From Acanthaster planci (taxonomy: Eukaryota > Echinodermata > Asteroidea > Valvatida > Acanthasteridae), in NCBI RefSeq assembly GCF_001949145.1, contig NW_019091532.1, forward strand, positions 254,088 to 318,087: a DNA stretch of 64,000 bases. The letters are read 5' to 3'. Position 1 is the stretch's first letter, and every line of letters starts with the position of its first letter. Positions 23,599-34,795 of this stretch are shown piece after piece. The position numbers and the translations under genes are program-made. The notes under the pieces were generated by a model. The model worked only from the letters and a program-made list of their open reading frames with translations, was not told where the DNA came from and made no database searches.

Positions 23599-26500
23599 TT
23601 AAACTCCCTTTGGAAAGAGACCGTCGATCTCCTCGCCAGCCATGAGTGCCTTCTCCATCTTGACCAGTAGACCCACACCATCGACGACCATCTGTACCAG
23701 CTGAACCTCAGACACACCGATGCGATCGGCGTTGGAGATGTCGAAGGTGCCATCGGTGGATGCCGTGTCCACGCCGCCCGTGCCCCGCTTTTGCAACCGC
23801 AGCTTCTCCAGGAGTGCGTCGAACTTCTCGTGCCTGCTTAGCAGGGGGATCTTGACGTGCACGCCGGCGCGCAGACCAGTGCCGAGGTTGGACGGGCAGG
23901 TCAGCACGAACCCAAGGTGGTCGTTCCACATGAACTCGTGGCCTTTGCTCTTGATGGCTGCCTCCACCTTCTGCAGCCCCTCACAGAAGCGCTCGAAGAC
24001 TCTCTTGATGTTACCCCCCTTTTCCATGGAGATGACGCGGGTGTGGTCCTCTTCGTTGATCCAGACCAAGAAGGTCTTTTCATTGTTGTGCCAGATACCT
24101 CTAGCCTGAGGCCAGTCGCGAGCCATATTGGCAGCCAACAGCAGCGGCGAAACCGGTTTGTCGAAGAGGAAGTGGTCTGCGATGAGCTTATCTTGGGTCT
24201 CTTCCGTCATGCCGGTCAGGGGGTAGTACGTGCCCTTCAGCGGCCCGTCGAGTACATCCAGGGCATCAACGCAGATTTTCTCCACCATGGCTCGCTCGGC
24301 CCGGGTGCAATGAGGTGGGAGGGAGATGCCGCGGATGCAGCGCCCTGTGCGAACCCGGCTAGACAGCACGAACGCCGGGTCCAGGTCGTCGCCGCCCTTC
24401 AGCTTGGTAGCGTCCAGGTCGGTTGGGTGCTTGGCAGTCTTTGGGTAGCCACCGTGACGGGCGTCGATGACCGGATCGAAGAGGTCCGCGAAGAGCTCGT
24501 AGCATTCCTCGTCGCCGGCAACCATACCGACTGTCATGATGAAGGGATGGCCGGGGTTGTCCACACCAGTCTGGATGCAGTCATCGAGGGTAAAGCCAGA
24601 CTTTGTCTTCAGCTGGCTCAGCTTGTCATAGATAGCGGGCGTCAGGCACTTGGCCATCCAGTTGTTGTGCTTAGAAAGATCTGGGTAGTTGCTGCTCATA
24701 ACTTTGGTCGGTGGTCGAGGCTTACAGGCGGCAGGAAGCAGATCATCGATTGATATACCCTTCTCGAGAGCCTTCTCCATCTTTATCAATAGCTCAACGC
24801 CGTCAACCACACACTGCACCTGCTCCACCTCAGAGGTCCCCAGACGATCCAAGTTGGAAATGTCAAAGATGCCGTCAGTCGAAGCTGTGTCTACACCGCC
24901 AGTCCCCCTCTTCTGCAGACGCATAGCCTTGAGAATCTTATCAAATCGCGGGTCCTGACTGACTAGGGGGAGCTTGACGTGCACCCCACCGCGGAGGCCG
25001 GTGCCCAGGTTGGAGGGGCAGGTCAAGATGTAGCCCAGATGCTCATTCCACATGAACTCTTTGCCAGCAGCTTTTATCAGGGCCTCCACCTTCTGCAGCC
25101 CCTCACAAAATCGGGTGAAGACTTTCTTCATGTTGCCACCCTTATCCATGGAAATCACGCGGGTGTGGTCCTCCTCGTTCACCCAAACCAGGAAGTTCTT
25201 TTCCTCGTTATGCCAGATCCCCCGAGCCTGGGGCCAATCGCGATCCATCTTGGCAGCGGTGAGCAGCGGTGACACAGGCTTGTCGAAGAGGAAGTGATCC
25301 GCGATGAGTTGCTCCTGAGTCACCTCTGACATACCTTCCAGGGGATAGTAGGTGCCTTTCAGGGGGCCCTCCAAGCCAGCCAGGGCATCCACGACGATCT
25401 TCTCGATGGCGGCCCGTTCCTCTTTCGTGCAGTGTGGTGGGAGGGCGTAGCCGCGGATGCTGCGGCCGGTACGTACCCGGGATGAGAGGACGTATTTGGG
25501 GTCCAGGTTGTCACCCCCTCGGAGATCATTAGAGTTAAGATTGGTGAGGTGCTTGGCATCTTTGTCGTAGCCTCCGTGTCGAGCGCTGATTACCGGGTCC
25601 ATCAACTCAGCAAAGACATCGTAACATTCTTCGTCCCCGGCAACAACGCCGACGGTCATAATATGGGGATGACCTGGGTTCTGAATGCCTGTATTGATGC
25701 AGTCCAGCAGCGTATACCCGCTGGGTGTCTGCTTGTCCTTCAGATTCTTCCATATGCGTGGGGTCAGGCAGTGGGCCATGTGATTGTTATGCTTGCTGAG
25801 GTCCGGGTACTCGGCTAGGTCGGGATCTGTCTTGCTGTCCGGCATGAGATCATCGATGCTCTCACCCCCTTCCAGGGCTTTCTCCATCGCTACCAAGGTG
25901 TTCACACCGTCTACCACCATTTGCACCTGTCGAACTTCCGAAGTGCCCAGCCGGTCCAGATTGGAGATGTCAAAGGTGCCGTCGGTGGATGCCGTGTCCA
26001 CACCACCGGTGCCCCGTTTCTGTAGACGGAGTTTGGACAGGATCTCATCGAACTTTTCGTGCTTGCTGAGGAGCGGAATCTTCAAGTGGACCCCGGCCCG
26101 GACGCCGGTGCCCAGGTTGGACGGACAGGTCAGAACAAAGCCCAGGTGCTCGTTCCACATGTACTCGTAGTTCTTGCTCTTCAACGACGCCTCAATTTTG
26201 CCCAGGCCCTCGCAGAAGCGGGAGAACACTGCTCGCATGTTGCCCCCCTTTTCCATGGAGATGACACGGACGTGGTCCTCCTCGTTGATCCAGACCAGGA
26301 AGTTCTTTAGGTCGTTGTGCCAGATGCCGCGGGCGTCTGGCCAGTCGCGGGCCATCCGCGCGGCGGTCAGGAGCGGGGAGACCGGCTTGTCGAAGAGGAA
26401 ATGGTCTTCGATGAGTTGCTCTTGCTCTTTCTCCGTCATCTTGTCCAGTGGGTAGTACGTGCCCTTCAGCGGGCCACCCAGACTGGCCAGAGCGTCCACC

Positions 26501-26926
26501 ATGATCTTCTCCACGTCTCGCCGTTCAGCACGGGTGCACAGCGGGGGCAAGGCGTAACCGCGGATGCTCCGGCCGGTTCGCACGCGGCTGGACACCACGT
26601 ACTTCGGGTCCAGCTCGCCGCCGACGAGGTGCTCTGGGTGGAGGTCGGTGACGTGCTTCTCCGTGGGCGAGTAACCGCCGTGCCGGTCGCTGATGACGGG
26701 GTCGAAGAAAGGGGCGAAGGTTTCGTAGCACTCCTCATCGCCGGCGACCATGCCCACGGTCATGATGAATGGGTGGCCCGGATTGTCCACACCCGTCTGG
26801 ATGCATCGGTCCAGGTCGCAGCCGAACGACGTGCGGAGGTCGAACAGTTGCTTGTAGATATCTGGAGTCAGACACTTGGCCATGTGGTTGTTGTGCTGGC
26901 TCAGGTCTGGGTAGTTCTCAGAAGCC
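23599..26926 (-). CDS. Creatine kinase exon 3, all three catalytic domains in one exon
   Basis: Acceptor TATTGCTGCAG, then G|GCT TCT GAG, which needs two bases from the previous exon. It encodes [18 protein letters not shown] and continues without interruption through three kinase repeats to GLFPKGV and TAA. The linkers between domains carry the repeated YPDLSKHNN sequence that starts each unit. Vertebrate single-domain creatine kinase genes are split by several introns, so the lack of any intron across 1,108 codons is notable. Confidence 0.95.
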
Positions 26927-29900
26927 CTGCAGCAATATTAGTACAGATTGCTTTTCTTTCAGAAATCTCAATTTGGAATTTCAGGCTTTTCATGGTGAAA
27001 GACAGGAACAGGTGGAAAGGCTTGCGGTAGCACCGTGCGAAGGAATGTATCTCTTATGAGTATATGTGGTTCTGAAAAGAACCGGGAGTATACTCAAACG
27101 CTTCGGACTGCGTGCTCAGTCCGTCGTCAGACTCAACACACCGTCGTCAGGAGAGTGCTCAGTCCGTCTCCTGACGCCGGACTGAGCACGCAGTCCGAAA
27201 CGTTTGAGTATACTCCCGGTTCTTTTCAGAACCACACATACCCATAAGAGATAAATCTCAATTTGCTGAGCACTTTTCATAACTACGAACGATACAAATC
27301 TACCGAGAAATACATGTAAACTGATTTTAGAAAACTAGTTACAGGTATCTAATTAAACTTACGTCTGAACGAACACGGGAACCTCATTTCTACCTGCACC
27401 TGATGAAAAAAAAAAGAAAATGTATGGTCATTATAAACAAATATGAGAGCAAGAAAAAAAAACAAAGATAAAATATGTGAGTCACGGGAAATAAAACATT
27501 CGGGAAATTATTCTTCAAAGCTATTTTTTTAGAATGGAAAGATTTTAATCTTGCCCGTTCAAAGAAAAAGGACAAAATAACCCATCTATTTCCTGTTGAT
27601 TTTGAAATATCTTTCTGTTTGGTACATTAATAAGAGTTTATTTTATTTGTTTTTATCGAGTTTACAGCATTGGACTGCTGAGCACATTTTGCAAATTGGG
27701 ACTAATATTAAAATCATTTATGAAGCGCCTTTTAATAAGAACAATGGACTGGCATTTCTTTTTCATGCCTGGAAAATCCCGGGGGGTTGGAACCCGCTTC
27801 GGTATACATCTGGTATTACACCGTCATGCACTGAGCAGTGCTGTTGCCTTAACTGTTTCTGCTTCATGCACATTCAACATCTGTGTGCTGAATTACAAAT
27901 TCCCACAAAGGTCATAAAATACCATCGGGTCGAGAGGTAATAGTAATAATGCACTATTGAAACTGCAAACTTTAATTTTCACTTCGGTTTCATAGCTCCA
28001 AATGTCACGAGACGTTCTGTTTTATTTTGGGAAATTTTGCTATGCGGTTAACCCTGTCTGCAAATTATATACATTACTGAAGAAAGAGAGAGAGGGGAAA
28101 CTATTTTTCGCGGGCAAAAACGCGCGGACAATATTTCCCTATCCACTCCGAGCGGCACCAAGAGTAGGAGTGATTTTCATGACAACGGCAAGGACAGTAT
28201 TGACAGCGCCAGCTTCAGACTTTGAAATCAAACTGGTTGTTCATTATGTGTGCATTCAGTTACAACATGCAGCCTCTTTTGTGCTTACTGTCCGATTGCA
28301 TTGACGCATAACGCATCATTTTGGTTCCAACAATAATTGATTAGGACATTCATGTTGCAATTCGTTCTATAGACAGAGCAACGAAAGCCCTTTTGGCGGA
28401 AACTGCTCCCGAACGAAAATACAATGCACGCACTGTGTCCGCGCAGCTACCATCAAAATGAACACTGCCCACCAAAATGGCTTCTTTCAACCGATGAGGG
28501 GGTACCTCTACTCAAGGCGGATGCTATTATATCAGCGGGGCATTCGCATTTTCACCCCCCCCCAAAAAAAATTCTACGCGCACACAGTGGCAGATACTCT
28601 TAAATGGTCAGCGAAATGGTCCAGGCCGCATCCGTGCTTTGAGCGATTTGCTCCAGTTTATTCAAGTCCTTGCAGCGCTTCATTAGAAGTTACAAATAAT
28701 GAATGACGTTATGTTTTCAGGTAGAAACGAGTCAAAAATCTCAAATCCACCATCCACCTGAGTGTCACGCGGTGTCCGCATTTGAAGCATGTTGTCCAGT
28801 TACGTCCTTTACAAAATCATTTGACCTGAGAGGACTTGACATACACAAACATTGTTTAGATGTACGAGATGTTACGAAGCGAATTAGCTGTTACAATTAA
28901 AGTGGACGATGCAGGACTTGTTCACAGAACCTTATGGCTGAATGCATTTTCGAACGGCAAAATTTGTTCATTTGCATAACTCTTCCTGAGAATGTCTAAA
29001 ATGTATTTAATCAGTTAAAGTTAATTCAGAACAAGACCATCGTACGTTGAGCATCTTGCTTCGTGATGTAGCCTTCATCAGCTTTTTTTCTTAATTTTTT
29101 TTAACAAGGCTTTTTACACGCCAACCGATCTCCTGTTAGGCCAACAAAATACGAGAAGCGTATAGAAATGAAAAGCAGATCCCTTATAGGAGATGTCACA
29201 AGCCGTGTTTCGACGTGCTTGCTTTGACATTGTGAAAGCGCATGTCATCCGTATTTTTATCCTTGATATCAGCTTCCCAGAATTCAATTTTACGGACGCA
29301 CTGACAGGCGACAACAACGACATAATGAGTAATGATGGTGATAATGATTTCGTTACGATGAAATTAATACATGTATAGCTCTTTGGGGCCATTTTGCTAC
29401 GTGCCGATTAACAGTGCGGTTCGTGTGAAACGTTGCAATGTTCATTGCTTTATAAACACCTGCTATTAACATGTGGAATATTTTCATCAGTATCTCAACA
29501 AAAGGTTGAAAGACCCTGACTTAGTTGCTCTCGTGTAGCGAGACCCATGAGGCAGTGAAGGCGCTTCCCCGTGTGAGATCAGAGTCCTCAACCAGTGGTC
29601 ACTCGATCACCATTCGGCTGTTGACCAGCTGAAGCACCCCCCCGCCAGAAGTGCCGCCAGTTCATAAGTGCAACAAAGGTTGAACGTATTCTAATTATTT
29701 GTCAGAAGTTTGGTTTCACGAGACCATTTTTTAACGAGATTTACATGTTGGTCAGCACAGCCTTGGCAGTATAATACCTGTCCTAAGTTAACTAGAGATG
29801 GACGTCTCGCTGGCTAAGGTCAGGGTGAATAATTCTCGGCCATACGCGGTGCTTGAATTCACAGGGACAAATGCCGGTTTGAACGCAAGCCATCTGGAAC

Positions 29901-31143
29901 AATTTGAAACTCTTTGTGAAATGGGGTGACTATAGTTGGCCGTAAATTCTTTTAAGAGGGAGAGTACTCCACACAAAGTTAAATTAATCCTTTGTGTAAG
30001 GTCGAGTTGAGCGGGTCAAGCAGTCCCGAAACAATACTGAACCATGTTAACTGTCTCTGACGGGACCTGAAACCGCTTCCCAAATCCAAGCAACGCATTC
30101 GAGGAAAGTATAAGTGCAACCAATTTCACCGGATCTGAAGTTGAATTCAGTGGTGTAAATCTGTGCCTGAAATGAGGGGGGGGGAATTGTACAGGGAAAG
30201 ATACCACGGGCGTGGACATGGTGGATTTGCATAAATGCACTCTATCACATTGTCTAGCAAAGCAAAATGTTAACCTAGAAATATCATACTCAATACTCTT
30301 TCTTCATGTAACAGGGTGCTGATGATAGGAACACCAGAATATACTAGGTCTATAGTGTACCAATCCGGGTATAGGGCAGCGCGAAAATCCGTGATTGCCA
30401 GTGGCAACTGGTGAAAACTACGGTAATTAACAACGCGCACGGGTAACAATCAAAGAAAGCACTCGCGCGTTGTTATCATTGTTTTCACCGGCAATCACGT
30501 ATGCTCGCGCAGCCGAATACAGTTGATTGATTTTGTAATGACTTAAAGTTGTAGAATACTCATTTGGGGGAAACACTCTCTTTTAGGACATCTCCCCATT
30601 TCAATTTTTAATTGTTAAAAGGTGTGCATCGGTCCACAACGTACATTTGTATCTTCGGGAAATCTTCCTTTAACACAACCGAACGATTGAGTCGGTTTAC
30701 CAATGTTGGTAAATAATTCAATATATAATATTTTTGTTCTATATAATTATATAAAGGATTGCCCCTTTCCGAGTACCACTTGGGAAATAACGTGCTTAGA
30801 ACAAAAATTCGGACCAGTGCTCATTAGCACGTCATATTAAAAGACTTACACTAGAGCTATATTTATCTCTGTACTTTATACAGTACAGTCTACATGCATT
30901 CCTACCTGTAGATCCTTCACCGTACTGATAATTTCAAGTGTGACTCCGAGTGTTTAAACCTTTAGTATAATATATTTCGTATATAGGACTTTCATTTGTA
31001 TCAGAAAAGGTAATTTTCGAGATGAAAATTCTCTTTAGGATAAATATTTTGTTTCATTTTGTATACGTGCTACAGTACAGTCTACATTCATTCCTACCTG
31101 TTGATCCCCCACCGTCACGGCCCTTAGTTACCACGCATCCCAT
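23599..31143 (-). CDS. Flagellar-type creatine kinase with three fused kinase domains
   Basis: Three exons join exactly in phase: 31143-31098 (46 nt), 27399-27363 (37 nt) and 26926-23599 (3,328 nt), giving 1,136 residues and a stop. The protein holds three complete creatine kinase domains, at about 43-400, 401-772 and 773-1136. Each has the NPGHP segment, the [12 protein letters not shown] or CIRG phosphate-binding motif and the active-site CPSNLGTG box (cysteines at about 295, 664 and 1038), so all three look active. Creatine kinase passes phosphate between ATP and creatine. The three-domain form, known from echinoderm sperm, is anchored along the flagellum and works in the phosphocreatine shuttle that feeds dynein far from the mitochondrion. 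The N-terminus MGCVVT fits myristoylation at Gly2 and possible palmitoylation at Cys3, which agrees with the known myristoylation of sea urchin flagellar creatine kinase. The joined length is close to the roughly 1,170 residues of the sea urchin enzyme. Confidence 0.92.
27068..27083 (-). promoter_or_regulatory. Histone-type 3' stem-loop motif, left arm
   Basis: On the minus strand the 16 bases are GGTTCTTTTCAGAACC followed by ACATA. They form a six-base-pair stem and four-base loop and follow the GGYYCTTTTCARRRCC pattern of histone mRNA ends. The strand pointing outward from the element carries it. No histone reading frame is nearby. Confidence 0.4.
27218..27233 (+). promoter_or_regulatory. 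Histone-type 3' stem-loop motif, right arm
   Basis: Same 16 bases as in the left arm, on the plus strand, followed by ACACATA. The two motifs point away from each other, unlike a convergent histone gene pair. Confidence 0.4.
27363..27399 (-). CDS. Creatine kinase exon 2 (37-nt microexon)
   Basis: A long pyrimidine tract ending TTTCATCAG precedes it and GTAAGT follows it. The 37 bases start with the two needed by exon 1 and leave the two needed by exon 3, giving [13 protein letters not shown] across the joins with no stop. This triple agreement is strong support although the exon is tiny. Confidence 0.8.
30376..30514. repeat. Foldback element in creatine kinase intron 1
   Basis: Outer arms share GGC.GCGCGA..AT.CGTGATTGCC in inverted orientation, and inner arms share GGTGAAAAC and AACAACGCGC. 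The left arm has a 10-base insertion. About 140 bp in total, with no coding capacity. Confidence 0.65.
31098..31143 (-). CDS. Creatine kinase exon 1 (MGC membrane-anchor start)
   Basis: ATG in a near-ideal context (GCTACCATGG) encodes [15 protein letters not shown] plus one base, then a GTAGGA donor. An in-frame upstream ATG four codons earlier (MSAT) would hide the glycine and is in a poorer context, so I chose the MGC start. The phase matches exon 2 exactly. Confidence 0.75.
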
Positions 31144-31511
31144 GGTAGCGCTCATTTAGACAGACTTGGTTGGCGAAAGAATTCCTCCCCAAATGGCGTT
31201 GGGTAACGACTCCCGTTGATTTTAACGCCCAAAGACGATTTCGGTGACCTCTGAAAAATTGTTTTCTGTACCGTTTGGAGGACCAATGCAACCGAGGAAA
31301 TGCGCACAGACGTGATAACCCGGGTAGCTACTTGAGAGCGAACTAGTTTCTTGTTGCTCTGCTGGCAAAACATCGAATTCCACCTCAACAGCGCAGTGCG
31401 CGCGAATCAGAACTGTTTTATTTTGGTTCGATTTCAGTGCCGATGACGGTGGAAATACGGCGCACAGCGCCCAACACACAAACTTCCACGCAGAAGCTCA
31501 GAGAACTTCTT

Positions 31512-31519
31512 TGACGTCA
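31512..31519. promoter_or_regulatory. CRE palindrome TGACGTCA upstream of creatine kinase
   Basis: A perfect cAMP-response element lies about 370 bp upstream of the start codon, with a second half-like site (TGACGTAT) near 31534. CRE sites bound by CREB/CREM factors are common in male germ-line promoters of vertebrates; a role here is inferred. Confidence 0.35.
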
Positions 31520-32308
31520 CTCACTGTTTCATTGTGACGTATATGCATGGTGAGTGTCGGGCATAAACGCATAGATCGTTAATCTCGCGCGTATAACCGT
31601 GATTTTGAAAAAAAAAACCAAGGCCGGGGGGGAGCGAAGGGTGTTGTGCGATAAGCGCCCCCTATGTTTAAACTCTTCTTGTTCAGCATTGTGCGGCGAT
31701 GGCGTGCACATCCTTTGTTTCTTAGTTACAAGAAGATGGACCACGATGAGTCTCCGAAAACACGAACAGCTGGAAATGTTTCTGTTGATAATTTCAAGTG
31801 TGAATCCGAGTGTTTAAACCCTTAATATAATATATTTCTTATATAGGACTTTCATTTGTATCAGAAAAGGTAATTTTCGAGATGGAAATTGTCTTTAGGA
31901 TAAATATTTTGTTTCATTTTGTACAACTGCTATTCCTTTGACCATGCCATGTCGTGCTCGGGTTTCTGTGGCGCGGCGTCGGTGGGTTGTGAGTGCTCCA
32001 AGTCCACGCCGCGCTCAGCTTTCAGGGTTGAACGTATATAAAGAATTGTTGACTATACGCGTACCAAACATAATTGACAAAATTTGAATTATAATGGTGT
32101 GGAAAAACGGTCATGTTGAAGGGTTAAAGGATATCCTTTAAACGACTGCAGTCAGAAGGTTAGGCCTTAACACATGCATTTCAGGGGGGAAATGAATGTT
32201 AAAGGTAGGAGTTTTACAAAATAAATAGATTTCATACATGGATTTTAGCAGTGTTCATTTGAGGAGATCCCGGCCCAGTGTGTGCATTATAAGTGTGTTC
32301 GCGCGCAG

Positions 32309-32551
32309 GATTCACAGCAGGATCGAGAGCCAAAATTGGAATCCTTTTCAAGAATCTCCATGAAACAAATGGCTGGTGAACAGATTGAAAATAAAACGAG
32401 TCCTCCAATAATCCTTGTACTTGTAGATAACGGGAACGCACTGAGCTATCTACGAAAACACAGGTCTATGAGGGTGACAAGACTGGTTCCCGCCTGGGAG
32501 CTGTACGAAGTCATGACAGAACCGGGAACCATTAAGAGAGCAGTACGAAAC
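32309..32551 (+). CDS. Orphan exon-like block, unidentified
   Basis: Eighty-one open codons run from a CGCGCGCAG acceptor-like end to a GTGAGA donor, phase 0 at both ends. The product contains PPIILVLVDNGNALSYL and RVTRLVPAWELYEVMTEP. It reads like protein, but no partner exon or family was found. Confidence 0.3.
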
Positions 32552-32699
32552 GTGAGATTTCAAAACCATTCCTCTGCCTGTCTTTCTCCGCGCTTTGAGC
32601 GGGAGCAGCCTTGACCCTTCTCGTTGTCAACAACAACAAAAAATAATAGTAATAAAATATATAAATCATCGGTCGGCCACGCGGACTGGGAACAAGTCT

Positions 32700-34790
32700 A
32701 AGCCAGTTGACCATTGAATCAGTGGCAGAAAAAAAAAGATTGTAGGGAAAAAATATTGACCAATGAATAAAAAGGTTAAACAGTACGAACCCAAACTATA
32801 CCTTTACAACAGACTTAACAATCCGAAGATTAATCGATCAGCACTTGTTGTGTGTCATGTTAAGCGTGGCGTACGCCTATTAGAGACCTGACAACCTGCA
32901 AATACGGTGACACTGTACCTCCCTGCCCGCACAAAACGAGTATAGAAAGAATCTATTTGGCGAAAACAAACGATACATGTCAGCTTGTAATAAATGCATG
33001 CATAGATTATATGCAAGCACGGAGTAAACAATATATCGTTGGGTCGAGTGTCAAAAGTCGAAACAAACAGAAGCCCAAAACCTCACGTGGGACTGTGGGT
33101 TTTCATCACTCTCAACTTTGGAAACAACGAAGAGAAAAAAAATAATTATGATTAAAAGGAGGCATGGCAAGAGCAGATGGCGTCATCCTACGTTGGAGGA
33201 CTATGGAAACCGCTGTAATATTTCACTATACCCGACAAATCCAAATTGCCAAGACAATACAGCGGCTCTGCGAACAGACGAAAGTAGTTTAAAAAACTTG
33301 GCTTGAAAGAAGTTTTAAGAATCACAGAAAATCTCTCAAAACACTCATTTTTAAGCTTCATGGCGACAGGTAAAAAGGACGGCTCTTGAGAAAAGGTTAC
33401 ATCGAAGCGATGAGAGTGTACACCACGTCAGAACCGTTTAGAGAAGCCGACTTTCGAGAGATTAGAAGGTTTTAGAAACTTTAGAAACTGGTAGCTGTTG
33501 CTCCTAGTGTTGTTTAGCTTTGGCAAGTTGTTTCGCAGCCAAGTCGTGTCTGTTTTCCTCTGCATCGATTCGTTTTTGTGAAATACAGACAAAAACAGAA
33601 CCATTTATGACAATTTGCACGAAACGTTCGGACTACATTGTGAGCTACCGGTAGGCAGACATGATCGTCAGGCGAAACATGGTATATACGTCGATCCTGA
33701 AAGAGAAAAACGTGTCTAAACTCCGACAGAGTGCAGTCGACAGTGGCTCGATCGGGGTGACGCATCGGAGACATCGGAGGTACCAATTTCCAAAGTCCCG
33801 GAGCTTTGATTGTGCACGTGCTTTTTGTGATGGATGCGCAATTGACGATAGAAGACGCTAACTTCGAGAGCGAGGTGTATAAGTGGTGTTGACCCTTTGG
33901 TGTAGAAAACTTGAGAGAGGTCAAGACCTGTGATCTTACTGGGCAATTTAGAAGTCAAGACTGCGCTTTTGAGGCAGAAGCACGGGACCTTTGACAAAGT
34001 GGTTTATTAAAGTAAAGACGAGACCAAGATGAACATTAGCGAGAACGAGTAGCAACAGCCTGACTCTGCTTTAGTCGTCGGAAAAACATAACACCAAACG
34101 GGTGTTGGGATTGTTGGAGACCGAGTACAGAATTGTTTGAAACAGTTTAGCCATCATCTGTCCGAGGCTTGTCCGACGAACGCGTTTTTTTGCAATTTAG
34201 GCACATCAGAACACTTTACGTTAAACACAGTTTAACGCGTTTCGCATTAAAACGCGAAACGCGCTTAATGGCATGGGGACATCAAGTATCGGACAAGGGC
34301 GTGTAGCAAGGTCGAGTTCAGCGGTCACTATGACTATTCGTGTTGGTTATTGAAGCAACGATACAACTATTCATTTGATGAGTTTATACCTCACAACAGA
34401 AGTTGAGCCGGCGAAAATTTCCCTTATACAGGAAGCTTATACAGTGTCCTTTCAAAATTTGACCCGGCGAGCAACTGTCCCCCAACAACAAAAAGGAATC
34501 CCTTGCTTGATTGAACGCAAACTGACCATGCCTCTGTAACATCTTGGCACCGTTGGTCACGGTTTTATTTACTACCATTGATCCAACTATCTATTTTTGT
34601 TAACCCGCTTGAGATGCGTTCCCTACCGATTATTACTGTTATTCGTTGAAAGCGAGAGGGGTCAAGGCTGCAGGTGCTCAAAGCGGGGAGGACGGGAAGG
34701 GAGAGGGGAGGGGTGATCTTAAAACCTCGCGATTCCCCTACTAGAGCACTTCTCATTGAAGATTCCTTTGGAGGGGAAAGGCAGGGAAGT
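32700..34790. other. Gene-poor stretch with a small hairpin
   Basis: No supported gene. Near 34215-34262 a short hairpin GCGTTTCG..CGAAACGC is present next to TAAAC-type repeats. Other frames here are short and lack splice support. Confidence 0.4.
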
Positions 34791-34795
34791 CTAAC

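Larger units (their letters stand above)
27048..27253. mobile_element. Foldback element (MITE-like) in creatine kinase intron 2
   Basis: Arms of about 80 bases (27048-27128 and 27173-27253) are inverted copies with only a handful of mismatches, separated by about 45 bases. Each arm contains a smaller palindrome (CGGACTG..CAGTCCG), and the spacer contains another (CGTCAGGAGA..TCTCCTGACG). No target-site duplication is obvious and there is no coding capacity. Near the outer end each arm holds GGTTCTTTTCAGAACC followed by ACA, which has the form of a replication-dependent histone 3' stem-loop. Confidence 0.8.
30888..31927. repeat. Partial duplication around creatine kinase exon 1
   Basis: Block A (about 35 bases, containing CATTCCTACCTGT and the exon-1 donor in reverse) occurs at about 30888 and again at 31075. 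Block B (about 145 bases, beginning TGATAATTTCAAGTGTGA) occurs at about 30924-31067 and again at 31783-31927, near 95% identical by eye. In the right copy A and B are separated by the 660 bp that carry exon 1 and its promoter; in the left copy they abut. The left copy is thus a deleted duplicate that keeps an exon-end and donor but no start. Confidence 0.75.

Noticed and set aside
23857-24753. A 298-codon plus-strand frame and several others opposite the creatine kinase exon
   Set aside because: They are antisense shadows of a GC-rich, codon-biased repeat; they recur at the same place in each kinase domain and resemble no family.
23599-26926. Arginine kinase or mitochondrial creatine kinase
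   Set aside because: Three fused domains with CPSNLGTG boxes and no transit peptide fit flagellar creatine kinase; arginine kinases and mitochondrial creatine kinase have other layouts.
27035-27247. Reading the intron-2 foldback arm as the creatine kinase first exon (an MGMCGSEK-like start occurs there)
   Set aside because: The sequence is part of both inverted arms, has no usable donor in the right phase and stops soon; the exons at 27363-27399 and 31098-31143 fit exactly.
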